56,230 bases of DNA from Acetobacteraceae bacterium (lineage in GTDB: Bacteria; Pseudomonadota; Alphaproteobacteria; Acetobacterales; Acetobacteraceae), in NCBI GenBank assembly GCA_025352375.1, contig JANXTL010000066.1, forward strand, positions 1 to 56,230, given 5' to 3'. Positions 1 through 7,803 of this stretch are shown here, in pieces. The notes under the pieces were generated by a model. It was not told the origin of the DNA. It did not search any database and worked only from the letters and a program-made list of their open reading frames with translations. The position numbers and the translations under genes are program-made. Each line of letters begins with the position of its first letter. Positions within the stretch are counted from its first letter, which is position 1.

Positions 1-66
1 ATCGTCGGCCACCCACTCCCCGGCAAAATCATGCACGGCGGCAGCCTGTCGCGGTACCGGCAGTGA
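1..66 (+). CDS. 3' tail of an upstream reading frame (partial)
   Basis: Frame 1 is open from the window edge to a TGA at 64-66, giving 21 residues that end in SLSRYRQ. The stop overlaps a GTG that opens the next reading frame (GTGA), the kind of junction seen at many coupled genes in this window. Too little is left to name a family, and chance openness over 22 codons at this GC content is possible. Confidence 0.25.
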   Translation: MVGHPLPGKIMHGGSLSRYRQ

Positions 67-260
67 CACCCGAAGTGTTCATTACGACATGGCACAATAA
101 CACGCGCAACGAAGCGGCGGCGTCGAAGTCGCACTTCCTCGATCTCTGCGCGCTGTTGGACGTGCCGCCGCCGCACAGCGACCCCACCGGCACGACCTAT
201 GCCTTCGAGAAAGGCGTTGCCCATTTCCCCACCCGTATCGACCCGAAAGCTTTGCAATGA
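63..260 (+). pseudogene. N-terminal remnant of an MmeI-like class I DNA methyltransferase
   Basis: The 65-residue frame opens MTPEVFITTWHNNTRNE, continues with SHFLDLCALLDVPPP and SDPTGTTYAFEKGV. This matches, from memory of the family, the start of large (about 900 residue or more) class I SAM-dependent DNA methylases of the MmeI/YeeA type, where the N-terminal domain precedes a nuclease-like or helical spacer and then the methylase domain. After roughly residue 52 the similarity I can recognise stops, and the frame ends 13 codons later at a TGA overlapping the crotonase ATG. No SAM-binding or NPPY motif remains, so it cannot methylate DNA. I read it as scar tissue of a lost restriction-modification gene joined to an unrelated 3' end. 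Start is GTG at 63. Confidence 0.6.
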
Positions 261-1030
261 CCGAAGTCCTCATCGAAAAGCGCGGCATGGTCCAATGGAT
301 CGGCATCAACCGCCCCGAACGCCGCAACGCGATGAACGACGCGGTGATCGAGGGCATCTCGGCTGGGTTCGCCGCGGCAACCAAAGATCCCGACATGCGC
401 GCGGTAGTGCTGACCGGGGTCGGCGATAAGGCGTTCTGCGCGGGGGCCGACCTGTCATCGGGATCAGGCTCCTTCAAATACGATTATTCGAAAACCGGCC
501 TGAACTTCGTCCAACTGATGAAACAGGCCCGCGACCTGACGCTGCCTTTGATCGCCCGCGTCAACGGCCACGCCATGGCCGGCGGCATGGGCATGCTCGG
601 CATGTGCGACATGGCCATTTCGACGGACAAAGCCCTGTTCGGCATGCCCGAGGTGAAGGTCGGCGTGTTCCCCATGCAGATCATGGCGGTGCTGCAACGG
701 CTGATCCCGTCCCGTAAACTCTACGAAATGGCCCTGACCGGCGAACCCATCTCCGCCACCGAGGCCCTGGAACTAGGCCTGCTGAACTACGTTGTTCCCG
801 TAGCCGAGCTGGACGCCAAAACCGAGTGGCTGCTGTCCCGCCTGCTAGACAAATCCCCCACCGCCATCCGCCGGGGCAAATACGCCATGCGCACTACCGA
901 ACAGCTCAACTTCGACCAATCGGCAGCGTTCATGGAGGCGCAGATCGGGACTCTGGCCCTGACCGAAGACGCCGCCGAGGGGCGTGCGGCGTTTATCGAG
1001 AAACGGGCACCGGTTTGGACCGGCCGATGA
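257..1030 (+). CDS. enoyl-CoA hydratase/isomerase family protein (crotonase)
   Basis: A 257-residue crotonase-fold protein, normal length for the family. The oxyanion-hole strands are visible as AFCAGADLSS (about residues 55-64) and NGHAMAGGMGMLGMCD (about 100-115). The second glutamate of classical enoyl-CoA hydratase is kept in FGMPEVKVG, but the first one (GGGCE in the rat enzyme) is not seen, so this is more likely an isomerase, a racemase-like or another crotonase than a standard hydratase. The usual C-terminal tail AAFIEKRAPVWTGR is present. The start ATG at 257 overlaps the stop of the preceding fragment, and its own stop overlaps the cupin start (ATGA), so it is probably translated coupled to the cupin. 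The acyl-CoA substrate is unknown. Confidence 0.9.
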   Translation: MTEVLIEKRGMVQWIGINRPERRNAMNDAVIEGISAGFAAATKDPDMRAVVLTGVGDKAFCAGADLSSGSGSFKYDYSKTGLNFVQLMKQARDLTLPLIARVNGHAMAGGMGMLGMCDMAISTDKALFGMPEVKVGVFPMQIMAVLQRLIPSRKLYEMALTGEPISATEALELGLLNYVVPVAELDAKTEWLLSRLLDKSPTAIRRGKYAMRTTEQLNFDQSAAFMEAQIGTLALTEDAAEGRAAFIEKRAPVWTGR

Positions 1031-1389
1031 CCGACAGCCCCTACCTTTTCCGAGCAGCCGACCACCCCCTCGCACAAGCGAACGAGCGCCTGAAAGTGCG
1101 GGAGGCCCAGTCCGGATTCGGCATCGCGCTGCGTTACCAGGAACGCGCGCCCGACCCCAACGCCCCAGACCCCAATGCCCCAGACCCCAATGCCCCCGGG
1201 CCCAATTGGTGCGAAACCGGCCATTCGATCTTCATCCTGGCCGGCCGCATCCAGTATCGCTTCGACACCCACACCGTCGAAGCCGGTCCAGGGGACATGC
1301 TGCACATCCCCGCCGGCCCCGAACACCGGCACAAGCCCAGTGTCCTCGGGGAGGAAACGGTCCGCTACTTCCTGACCGAATTCGGTTAA
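1027..1389 (+). CDS. small cupin-domain protein
   Basis: A 120-residue single-domain cupin. The second half carries the beta-barrel signature GDMLHIPAGPEHRHKPSV, with two to three histidines able to hold a metal, after FILAGRIQYRFDTHTVEAGP. The start ATG overlaps the stop of the crotonase (ATGA), suggesting a two-gene operon and a role connected with the same acyl-CoA or oxidised substrate; that link is inference. Residues about 43-57 are three copies of a DPNAP pentapeptide encoded by a 15-bp tandem repeat, an insertion in a loop ahead of the barrel. No enzymatic activity can be assigned. Confidence 0.75.
   Translation: MTDSPYLFRAADHPLAQANERLKVREAQSGFGIALRYQERAPDPNAPDPNAPDPNAPGPNWCETGHSIFILAGRIQYRFDTHTVEAGPGDMLHIPAGPEHRHKPSVLGEETVRYFLTEFG
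1153..1197 (+). repeat. 15-bp tandem repeat x3 inside the cupin gene
   Basis: Three head-to-tail copies of gaccccaaYgcccc(a/c) at 1153-1167, 1168-1182 and 1183-1197, differing at two positions. Each copy is exactly five codons (Asp-Pro-Asn-Ala-Pro), so gain or loss of a unit keeps the reading frame. Confidence 0.9.
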
Positions 1390-1403
1390 AAAAATGCGCG
1401 GCG

Positions 1404-1419
1404 TTAACCTTTCCTTAAC
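1404..1419 (+). promoter_or_regulatory. CtrA-type site TTAA-N7-TTAAC
   Basis: TTAA at 1404-1407 and TTAAC at 1415-1419 are separated by exactly seven bases, the consensus full site for the alphaproteobacterial cell-cycle and motility regulator CtrA. It lies 37 bp before the methyltransferase start at 1456, where it could overlap a promoter. The match is exact, but binding is not shown and AT-rich words occur by chance. Confidence 0.5.
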
Positions 1420-1455
1420 CTGACGCTGGCAGCATGGGGGCAGGAGACATCTGCC

Positions 1456-2355
1456 ATGCTCACCCCCTCGATGCGAAACTGGTTCGGACGCTCATCGCGC
1501 TCGACCGTCACGATGCTGCTGGAACCCACGTTAGACCTGCCGCCGGAACGGGAGCCGAAGCCGGTGCAGCCGATCGAGGCCCTATGGCATCCTGGGCGAT
1601 TGGCGGTGTCCGACGCGCTGTGGGGGGACGGCTACCTCATCCCCGGCGGCGAAATCGCGCTTCTGCAGCTCGCCAAGCCGCTCGGCCTGTCCGCCGCCGC
1701 GAGCCTGCTACTGCTGGGCGCCGGGGCTGGCGGCGCGGCGTGCAGCCTGGTGACGGCATTGGGCGTGTGGGTCAACGGGTTTGAGGCCGACCCCGACCTG
1801 GTGGAGGCCGCGACGCAACGCATCGCACGCAGCAATTTGGGTAAGCGGGCACGGATCGACGCCTGGAACCCCGCGGACCCCAGTTTTGCCCGGCAGTACT
1901 ACCACCATGCGTTGGCGCTGGAGCCGCTGCTGGGCCACCTGCCGGAGGCGATCCTGGCCGCAATCTCCGCCGCCCTAAAGCCGGGTGGGCAGCTGATGAT
2001 GACCGAGTTGGTGGCGGATGCGCCGTTGAATCCCGATGACGCGCTGGTGGCGCAATGGGCAAGGCTGGAGCGTCGCGACCCGCTGGCGCTACCGACGGAG
2101 ATCGCGATCACCCGGGTGCTCGGCCGGCAGGGCTACGACGTTCGTATCGTCGAGGATCTATCCCAACGCTTCATGCACCAGGGCATCATGGGCTGGCGCC
2201 GCATGGTGCGCTCGTTACAGGACGCCAAGCCGTCGCGGCAGCAGGCCAAGATCGTGGTGCACGAGGCGGAAGTGTGGCTGGTGCGCCTGCGGCTGTTCCG
2301 CGAGGGGCGGCTGCGGCTGGTACGATGGCACGCGATCGGGAACGGGTTGGGGTGA
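1456..2355 (+). CDS. class I SAM-dependent methyltransferase, substrate unknown
   Basis: A 299-residue protein. The glycine-rich SAM-binding motif I is LLLLGAGAGG (about residues 84-93), followed by an acidic strand end (NGFEADPDLVE) typical of the residue that binds the ribose hydroxyls, and a later LKPGGQLMMTEL segment matching post-motif III. The N-terminal 50 residues are proline and arginine rich and not recognised; the C-terminal third is basic. The ATG at 1456 follows a GGAGA ribosome site at a good distance. It stands alone behind a CtrA-type site (1404-1419), and is followed by 370 bp without a clear gene. Small-molecule, lipid or protein methylation are all possible. Confidence 0.75.
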   Translation: MLTPSMRNWFGRSSRSTVTMLLEPTLDLPPEREPKPVQPIEALWHPGRLAVSDALWGDGYLIPGGEIALLQLAKPLGLSAAASLLLLGAGAGGAACSLVTALGVWVNGFEADPDLVEAATQRIARSNLGKRARIDAWNPADPSFARQYYHHALALEPLLGHLPEAILAAISAALKPGGQLMMTELVADAPLNPDDALVAQWARLERRDPLALPTEIAITRVLGRQGYDVRIVEDLSQRFMHQGIMGWRRMVRSLQDAKPSRQQAKIVVHEAEVWLVRLRLFREGRLRLVRWHAIGNGLG

Positions 2356-2728
2356 GACGCATAGCACCTTGTGCTAAGAACAGGCCTTGAGCGTCTTTAT
2401 GGTTCCTCAGGTGTCCAAGTTGCTTCGGATGGAACATCTCCCGCATGCCGCGTTGTGCAATGCGGCACGTGAGGTTCTGGCCGGGCGGTTTGGGGCGGGT
2501 GAGGCCGGATGACAAACAGATCGCGGTGCTGAGCGGGATGGGCGACATCATGGAATTGAACTGCAATGGCATTGAGGAAAGCTAAATCCGTGCGGCGGAC
2601 CACCGAAGACGATGTGCCCTAACCGAAACATCGATCCCAGGCCGAATCGCAGCGACCCCCGGACCATCGGCGGTTCCGATCCGAAAAAGATCGAGGTTTG
2701 TGACGACGCCAAGAGACATCGCTTACCC
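2356..2728. other. 373-bp stretch without a supported gene
   Basis: On the plus strand a GTG-started frame from 2411 gives 33 residues (with EHLPHAALCNAAREVLAG) and ends at 2512. The next frame then continues KQIAVLSGMGDIMELN to a stop at 2585. Together they could be a frameshifted, decayed coding remnant, but I recognise no family. No repeat or clear terminator is visible. Confidence 0.3.
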
Positions 2729-3190
2729 CTACCGCCGCCCCTTCGCCGCCACCGCGCCATCCCGCGCCGCCGTTGCCAGCTCATCCGCCCGCTCGTTCAG
2801 CGCGATCCCGACATGCGAGCGCACCCATTTCCACTCGATCTCGTGCGCCTTCGCCGCGGCCAAAATCCGCTCCCACAGATCCATGTTCTTCACCGGATCG
2901 CCCGAGGCATTGCGCCAGTTCTTCCGCACCCAGCCGGTCATCCAGCGGGTGATACCGTTCTTCAGGTATTCGCTGTCGGTGTGCAGCTTCACCTTGCAGG
3001 GAAATTTTAACGTCTCAAGCGCCTCGGCTGCCGCGGTCAATTCCATCCGGTTGTTGGTTGTGTTCAGATCGAAGCCGGACATTTCCCGCTGTTTGCCCTT
3101 GTAGACCAGGATCGCGCCCCAGCCGCCGGCCCCCGGGTTGGGCTTGCAGCCGCCGTCGGTCCAGATTTCCACCACATCTTCATCGGCCAT
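2729..3190 (-). CDS. rnhA: ribonuclease HI
   Basis: A 153-residue RNase HI, standard bacterial length. It cuts the RNA strand of RNA-DNA hybrids in the cytoplasm. The catalytic acidic residues fall where expected: Asp12 (IWTDGGCKPNPG), Glu50 (NNRMELTAA), Asp72 (HTDSEY) and Asp136 (NERADELA), with the flexible-loop His at 126 (SHVGIA). The basic protrusion helix (WMTGWVRKNWRN) is present. The start overlaps the 3' end of the AhpD-like gene by 11 nt, and thrB lies just upstream on the same strand; the thrB-rnhA order is common in alphaproteobacteria. A housekeeping gene with nothing odd. Confidence 0.97.
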   Translation of the reverse strand: MADEDVVEIWTDGGCKPNPGAGGWGAILVYKGKQREMSGFDLNTTNNRMELTAAAEALETLKFPCKVKLHTDSEYLKNGITRWMTGWVRKNWRNASGDPVKNMDLWERILAAAKAHEIEWKWVRSHVGIALNERADELATAARDGAVAAKGRR

Positions 3191-3725
3191 GCGTCAGCTC
3201 CGGTTCTTCTTCAATGCCCATGGCGTCATTGAACTTGTTGAAGAAACCGCAAAGCGTCAGCCGCAAGGTCAGCTCCACGATCTGCGCTTCCGAGAAATGC
3301 GCCCGCAGGCGATCGAACAACCGCTCGCGCAGCTTATGCGGGTCGGTCCAGGCGGCGATGGTGTATTCGATCACCAGCTTGTCGACATCTGTCAGTTCCG
3401 GGTGGTTCTGCCATTCCAACACCGCGTCGATGCCGTCAGAGGAAATGCCCTCGACCGCCAGAAACGGCTTGTGGTGCGCGACGCAGTAGTCGCACTCGTT
3501 CAGCCGCGACACGACGACGATGGCCAGTTCGAGATACCGCTTGGGCAGTGTCGCCGCGTCCCGCAATTCCATCAGCATCGGCATCAAATGGCGCAGCGCC
3601 GCCGGCACATGCGCGAACACCGCCGCCTGGTTGGCGAACGGCCCGTACGACCCAGCGAAGCGGTCGTAAATAGCGGCGAGGTCGGCGGGAAGTTCGGATG
3701 ACGGGATAGATCGGACGCGGGCCAT
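3180..3725 (-). CDS. carboxymuconolactone decarboxylase/AhpD-like peroxidase-related protein
   Basis: A 181-residue all-helical protein of the CMD/AhpD family. The redox motif ECDYCVAHH (Cys-x-x-Cys followed by His three residues later) is at about residues 97-105, the arrangement used by AhpD-type alkylhydroperoxidases and related disulfide enzymes. It sits between thrB and rnhA, 10 bp after the first and overlapping the second by 11 nt, so it is an insertion into an otherwise conserved pair and probably co-transcribed with them. The physiological substrate cannot be read from the sequence. Confidence 0.85.
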   Translation of the reverse strand: MARVRSIPSSELPADLAAIYDRFAGSYGPFANQAAVFAHVPAALRHLMPMLMELRDAATLPKRYLELAIVVVSRLNECDYCVAHHKPFLAVEGISSDGIDAVLEWQNHPELTDVDKLVIEYTIAAWTDPHKLRERLFDRLRAHFSEAQIVELTLRLTLCGFFNKFNDAMGIEEEPELTHGR

Positions 3726-3735
3726 GGGAAAACCT

Positions 3736-4695
3736 TCAGATGCCGTATGCGTGTTCGTCGCGGGCGCTCAGATGGAAGCGCAGCCGGCGCAGATACTCCA
3801 CCGGGTCTTTACGGGTCACCAGCGCCCCGTCCGGCGTATTGAGCCAGTCGAATAGCCGCGTCAGCAGGAACCGGATCGCCGCCCCCTGACACAGGACCGG
3901 CAAAGCCGCCCGTTCGGCGTCGGACAGCGGGCGGAGCGCCTGATACGCCGTCAGCAGCGCGCGTGCCTTGGTCACGTTGAAGGAAAAATCCTGCTCGAAG
4001 CACCAGGCGTTCAGGCAAACCGCGACGTCGTAAGCGAGGATATCCGTCGCCGCGAAGTAGAAATCGATCACCCCGGACAATTGCTCGTTCAGGAAGAATA
4101 CGTTGTCGGGGAACATATCGGCGTGGACGTGACCCACCGGCAGGCAAGTTGGCCAAGCCGCCAGAATGCTCGATAACGCGAGGTCGAGCGTTGCCCCCAG
4201 GTCGGGCACAACCTCGTCGGCCCGATGCCGAGTGCGCTCCAACAGCGGGGACCAGCCGAGCGGCCCCAGGGCGTTGGGGCGCGTTGGCGCGTAATCGGCA
4301 CCGGCCAAATGCAGCGACGCCAGGGCGGCGCCCACCGGCCCGCAATGCTCGACCCGTACGCGGCGTGGCCAGACGCCCGGCAAAAACGTGGTAATCGCCG
4401 CGTGCCGCCCGGCCAGATGCCGCAAGGCCTGCCCGTCCCGTCCGCGCACCGGCTGAGGGCATACGAACGCGCGGCTGGCCAGATGCTCCATCAAACCCAG
4501 GAACCAAGGGAGTTCCGATGGATCGACCCGCTTTTCATAGAGCGTGAGGATGAAATCGCCTGCCGTCGTGCGCAGGGAATAATTGGAGTTCTCAACCCCC
4601 TCGGCGATGCCGCGAAAGGCCACGGCCGTGCCGATGTCGTAGCCTGCCAGAAAGGCCGCCAACGCGTCGTCGGTAACTTCGGTATAAACCGCCAT
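3736..4695 (-). CDS. thrB: homoserine kinase (ThrB2, choline-kinase-like fold)
   Basis: A 319-residue kinase of the APH/choline kinase fold used for homoserine phosphorylation in most alphaproteobacteria, the step before threonine synthase. The start MAVYTEVTDDALAAFLAGYDIG is typical, then GIAEGVENSNY (nucleotide loop region), the catalytic loop GHVHADMFPDNVFF (about 188-201) with the Asp acting as base, and VIDFYFAATD, the magnesium-binding DFG-like motif. The C-terminal RKDPVEYLRRLRFH is also family typical. It is the first gene of the thrB-AhpD-rnhA run. The upstream 98 bp contain a palindromic repeat. Confidence 0.95.
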   Translation of the reverse strand: MAVYTEVTDDALAAFLAGYDIGTAVAFRGIAEGVENSNYSLRTTAGDFILTLYEKRVDPSELPWFLGLMEHLASRAFVCPQPVRGRDGQALRHLAGRHAAITTFLPGVWPRRVRVEHCGPVGAALASLHLAGADYAPTRPNALGPLGWSPLLERTRHRADEVVPDLGATLDLALSSILAAWPTCLPVGHVHADMFPDNVFFLNEQLSGVIDFYFAATDILAYDVAVCLNAWCFEQDFSFNVTKARALLTAYQALRPLSDAERAALPVLCQGAAIRFLLTRLFDWLNTPDGALVTRKDPVEYLRRLRFHLSARDEHAYGI

Positions 4696-4743
4696 TTCGC
4701 GCTATTCAGGCGCGAACACGGTATGGACGGCCGCGCCCCCATC

Positions 4744-4774
4744 CGTCATGGCCTGGCTTGTCCCGGCCATGACG
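4744..4774. repeat. REP-like palindromic intergenic repeat
   Basis: CGTCATGGCC (4744-4753) and its exact reverse complement GGCCATGACG (4765-4774) flank an 11-base centre. This is the core of a palindrome scattered between genes of many alphaproteobacteria. It lies between convergently read-through neighbours thrB and the NDUFS4-like gene and could act as an RNA hairpin or a transposase (RAYT) substrate. Confidence 0.75.
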
Positions 4775-4793
4775 TGGGGGAACGGGGGTGTCA

Positions 4794-5099
4794 TTAGTGG
4801 GTCCAGTTTTCCGTGCGGGACCAGTGGAAATTGTCGGCGTAGGCCTTGGGCTTGATGCGGCGCGCCTGCGGCAGCTCCACATCGTAGGCGATGCCGTTCT
4901 TCTGGGCGAAAGCCTCGGCATCCGGCTGGCTGCCAAAGGTCAGCTTCACCTGCGCTTGAGTGTCAGCGCCGCCAATCCAGCCCATCAGGCCATCGGCGCG
5001 CTTGGCCGTACCTGATACAAACTCCAGAATCCACTCATGCGTCTTCGCTCGGCCGGACTGCATGGCGTTCTTCGGCGGCAAATAGATGCGGGCGCGCAT
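4794..5099 (-). CDS. NDUFS4-type accessory subunit of respiratory complex I
   Basis: A 101-residue protein of the ETC complex I subunit family (the bacterial NDUFS4/18-kDa homologue). It opens MRARIYLPPKNAMQSG and carries the family core RAKTHEWILEF, then WIGGADTQAQVKLTF and AYADNFHWSRTENWTH at the C-terminus. In mitochondria and Paracoccus the subunit stabilises the N-module of NADH:quinone oxidoreductase on the cytoplasmic/matrix side. It is away from any nuo operon, as usual for alphaproteobacteria. It lies 20 bp downstream of tRNA-Pro on the same strand and could be read from the tRNA promoter. Confidence 0.92.
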   Translation of the reverse strand: MRARIYLPPKNAMQSGRAKTHEWILEFVSGTAKRADGLMGWIGGADTQAQVKLTFGSQPDAEAFAQKNGIAYDVELPQARRIKPKAYADNFHWSRTENWTH

Positions 5100-5119
5100 A
5101 ACAAACTCCGAAACTTAAG

Positions 5120-5196
5120 TGGTCGGGGCGGCGGGACTCGAACCCACGACCTCCTGTACCCAAAACAGGCGCGCTACCAGGCTGCGCCACGCCCCG
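5120..5196 (-). tRNA. tRNA-Pro (anticodon UGG)
   Basis: Reading the minus strand, CGGGGCG pairs with CGCCCCG to give a 7-bp acceptor stem, followed by discriminator A and an encoded CCA. The D arm contains AGCCTGGTAGCGC. The anticodon stem CCTGT/ACAGG closes the loop TTTGGGT with anticodon TGG, and the T arm has the invariant GGTTCGAGTCC. Total 77 nt. The 3' end of tRNA genes is a frequent integration target, but no attachment duplicate or integrase is seen near it. Confidence 0.97.
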
Positions 5197-5404
5197 ACGG
5201 TGGCATATCTCCGCTTTTTTCAATCGCTTCCACCGTTTTTGGCCTCGGCCATTTTCGGCTTAGTCGCTTCCTCGTGGCTCCTCGCCTCTCGTAAGCCTCG
5301 TTCTTCTACCGACCGGCATTGGATACCGCAAGGCGGCACTGGTGGAGACTTCCCGGTCGTCGCGAGGCGCTATAAAGTGATGGATCGATTTCGGGCAGGT
5401 GCCA

Positions 5405-5896
5405 ATGACCGAGGATAGAACATCGTCGGTGGAGGATCCGGACAACACGGTGCCCTCAAGCGCGAGATGGCTTGGCGGGCTCGGTGTTGCCCCGTTCATA
5501 TGCTTGGCTGGTGCGGCTCCTCTCCTCGGAGGCTCAACGAGGACACTCGTTGCTCATGCCCTGGTGGCCTATGGTGCTACCATCCTGTCATTTCTGGGTG
5601 GCGTGCATTGGGGGTTGGCAATCGGACCGCAACGCGTCGCACACAGCGGAAAGCTCCCGGGCAGGCTGATTGTTAGCGTTATTCCGTCATTGGCGGGTTG
5701 GACAGCGCTTCTGGTCGCGGAATCAACTGGATTGCTCGTCCTGGCCGCAGCCGTCGCCGCGATGCTTTGGGTCGATCTTCGCGCGACCCGGCTGGGCCAG
5801 GCCCCGCCGTGGTACCCGAAGCTGCGTAGACCCTTAACCTTTGCGGTAGTTGCCGCCCTGCTGTCTGGCGCGATGGCATTAATAACCCCGGCCTAG
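5405..5896 (+). CDS. DUF3429 integral membrane protein
   Basis: A 163-residue membrane protein with five hydrophobic segments. The DUF3429 signature is seen in ARWLGGLGVAPFICLAGAAP, then AYGATILSFLGGVHWGLA, and a late LRATRLGQAPPWYPKLR that separates the last two helices. The ATG at 5405 is preferred over an in-frame GTG two codons earlier because it aligns with the family start and has GGCAGG upstream. Function is unknown. It converges on the photolyase gene with 176 bp between them. DUF3429 genes are, from my memory, often neighbours of photolyase/cryptochrome genes in marine and photosynthetic bacteria, so it may belong to the light locus. Confidence 0.8.
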   Translation: MTEDRTSSVEDPDNTVPSSARWLGGLGVAPFICLAGAAPLLGGSTRTLVAHALVAYGATILSFLGGVHWGLAIGPQRVAHSGKLPGRLIVSVIPSLAGWTALLVAESTGLLVLAAAVAAMLWVDLRATRLGQAPPWYPKLRRPLTFAVVAALLSGAMALITPA

Positions 5897-6072
5897 GGCC
5901 AGTGACTGGGTCGAACCGAACGGTAGGATATAAAATGAAGATGCTTCCCTACCGGGCCACGACCAGCGGCGCTGAAGGCAACTGCCGACGTTTCGCGCGA
6001 ACGTCCGCGACGGGGCATGCTTAGCCATATCATTGCAGAATTGATAATAACGCGCAACCGCGCCTCACCCGA

Positions 6073-7626
6073 TCATCGGCTATCTTCGGAGAACCGATCA
6101 TTTTCATCCAGCTTATCGAGAAAAGCGTCCGCCTCGGCGAGGATCGCCGTTTCGCGTTCGCGCGTCCAACCGGCAAGCGTTCGGTAAGACAACGCCAACC
6201 TTGGATTGCCCACAAGCTGCTCTTTCCGACGGATTAAAAAAGCCCAATAAAGATAGTTGAACGGACAAGCTTTCGGGCCCGATTGCTGTTTGACATTGTA
6301 AAAGCAACCGGAACAAAAATCCGACAAACGGTTGATATATGCGCCAGACGCCGCATAGGGTTTGGACGCCATTCGTCCCCCGTCCGCATAGACAGCCATA
6401 CCCAGAGTGTTGGGCATCTCGACCCATTCGAAGGCGTCGGCATAAACGGCGAGATACCAGCGCTCGATTTCGCGTGGCGCGACACCGGCCAGCAGCGCGA
6501 AATTCCCGGTCACCATCAGCCGCTGGATATGATGCGCGTAAGCATAGCGCGCCGTGGCGCCAATCGCTTCGCGAAGGCATCGCATATCGGTTTCGCCCGT
6601 CCAATAGAAAGCCGGCAGTCGCCGCGTCGCCCGCAGCGCATTGCAGTCCGCATAGTCAGGCATTAATGTCCAATAAACGCCCCGCACATATTCCCGCCAG
6701 CCCAGGATCTGACGCACGAACCCCTCGACAGCATTCAAGGGCGCATGACCCGAACGCCACGCGGCCTCGGCCGCCCGGCAAACCTCGCGAGGGGAAAGCA
6801 GCCCAAGGTTCAAAGACGGCGCCAGTAGCGAGTGGAACAGGAACGGCGCGCCAGACTTCATGGCGTCCTGGTAGTCGCCGAAGTCGGGCAGGCTATACAA
6901 TATGAAATCGTCCAGCCCGAGCAACGCGTCGGCCCGGGTCACCGGCCAGCCGAATGCCTCAAGCGCCCCAAAATGATGGGGGAAACTGCGCTCTACAAGC
7001 GCCATCGCCTCCCGTGTCGTCGCATCGGGCGGGAACCGGAGCCGCGCCGGCGGAACGGTCCGCGCCGGGAGCCGCTTTCGGTTCGCGGCATCGTAATTCC
7101 AGACGCCGCCCGCCGGCTGCTCCCCATCCATTAGAATTACATGCTCGCGCCGCATCTTCCGGTAGAAATGCTCCATACGCCAGGTGCGCCGTCCATGCGC
7201 CCAGTCAGCGAAACGGGCTCGGCTGGCAAAAAAACGGTTGTCGGGGCGCACCTCGACCGGCCGCCCCGTCAGAACGGACCAGGTCTCAACCATCTTTTGC
7301 ACACGCCACTCGCCGGGTTCGGTTAACACCAAGCGGTCGGGACGGTGCCTTTCCGCCGCTCGCTGGACCTCGCTGGTGAGCGCGCCAGTATTGCCCGAGG
7401 CATCGAGCGCTATATAGTCGACGGCAACACCGCGCAGGCGCAGTTCGTCCGCGAAGTGACGCATGGCCGACAGCACCAGAACGATCTTCTGTTTGTGGTG
7501 CGGGACGTAGGTGCCTTCTTCGGTCACCTCCATCATCAGAACCGTGTCGCATCCAGGGTCGAGGTCGGTCAGCGCGGAAAGATCGTGCGATAGCTGGTCA
7601 CCCAGAACGATTCTCAGGACGCTCAT
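6073..7626 (-). CDS. FeS-type (6-4) photolyase / bacterial cryptochrome (PhrB/CryB class)
   Basis: A 517-residue protein of the cryptochrome/photolyase-related class with an iron-sulfur cluster. The N-terminal alpha/beta domain starts [18 protein letters not shown]; the C-terminal FAD domain contains [15 protein letters not shown] and GNFALLAG. Four cysteines sit at 350 ([10 protein letters not shown]), 438, 441 (DFCSGCFYN) and 454 (ACPFNYLYW), exactly the positions known as cluster ligands in Agrobacterium PhrB. That family repairs (6-4) photoproducts or acts as a light sensor, with FAD and a ribityl-lumazine antenna; which one applies here is open. The ATG at 7626 overlaps the DUF2256 stop (ATGA), so I reject a longer start inside the DUF2256 frame. 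Last gene of the minus-strand light operon. Confidence 0.95.
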   Translation of the reverse strand: MSVLRIVLGDQLSHDLSALTDLDPGCDTVLMMEVTEEGTYVPHHKQKIVLVLSAMRHFADELRLRGVAVDYIALDASGNTGALTSEVQRAAERHRPDRLVLTEPGEWRVQKMVETWSVLTGRPVEVRPDNRFFASRARFADWAHGRRTWRMEHFYRKMRREHVILMDGEQPAGGVWNYDAANRKRLPARTVPPARLRFPPDATTREAMALVERSFPHHFGALEAFGWPVTRADALLGLDDFILYSLPDFGDYQDAMKSGAPFLFHSLLAPSLNLGLLSPREVCRAAEAAWRSGHAPLNAVEGFVRQILGWREYVRGVYWTLMPDYADCNALRATRRLPAFYWTGETDMRCLREAIGATARYAYAHHIQRLMVTGNFALLAGVAPREIERWYLAVYADAFEWVEMPNTLGMAVYADGGRMASKPYAASGAYINRLSDFCSGCFYNVKQQSGPKACPFNYLYWAFLIRRKEQLVGNPRLALSYRTLAGWTRERETAILAEADAFLDKLDENDRFSEDSR

Positions 7627-7799
7627 GTCTCGACCCTCCCCGGCATCGAAGCAACCGGCCCCAGAGCGTCCCGGCAGCGGCGGGAGCAATACTTCACACT
7701 TTCCCAGTCCCGCGCCCACTTCTTGCGCCATGCGAAGGTAAGGCCGCACGATGCACAGCGCTTGGTCGGCAATTCCGCTTTGCGGCGCATCCGGGGCAT
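7623..7799 (-). CDS. DUF2256 zinc-ribbon-like small protein
   Basis: A 58-residue protein. It has two cysteine pairs, Cys15-x-x-Cys18 (RCASCGLTF) and Cys38-x3-Cys42 (YCSRRCR), separated by the conserved [10 protein letters not shown], which is the DUF2256 pattern and suggests one zinc site. Families annotated this way lie almost always next to cryptochrome/photolyase genes, as here: its TGA overlaps the photolyase ATG, and its start is 4 bp after the stop of the SDR gene. Translational coupling to the photolyase is therefore likely. Possible roles are a chaperone for the iron-sulfur or flavin enzyme, or a nucleic-acid contact; neither is shown. Confidence 0.88.
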   Translation of the reverse strand: MPRMRRKAELPTKRCASCGLTFAWRKKWARDWESVKYCSRRCRDALGPVASMPGRVET

Positions 7800-7803
7800 G
7801 GCG

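Noticed and set aside
1153-1197. Short tandem repeats as a CRISPR array
   Set aside because: Units are 15 bp, contiguous without spacers and in-frame within a cupin; no cas genes in the window.
5120-5196. tRNA-Pro as an integration site
   Set aside because: No integrase, no direct repeat of the tRNA 3' end and no foreign-looking gene block within view.
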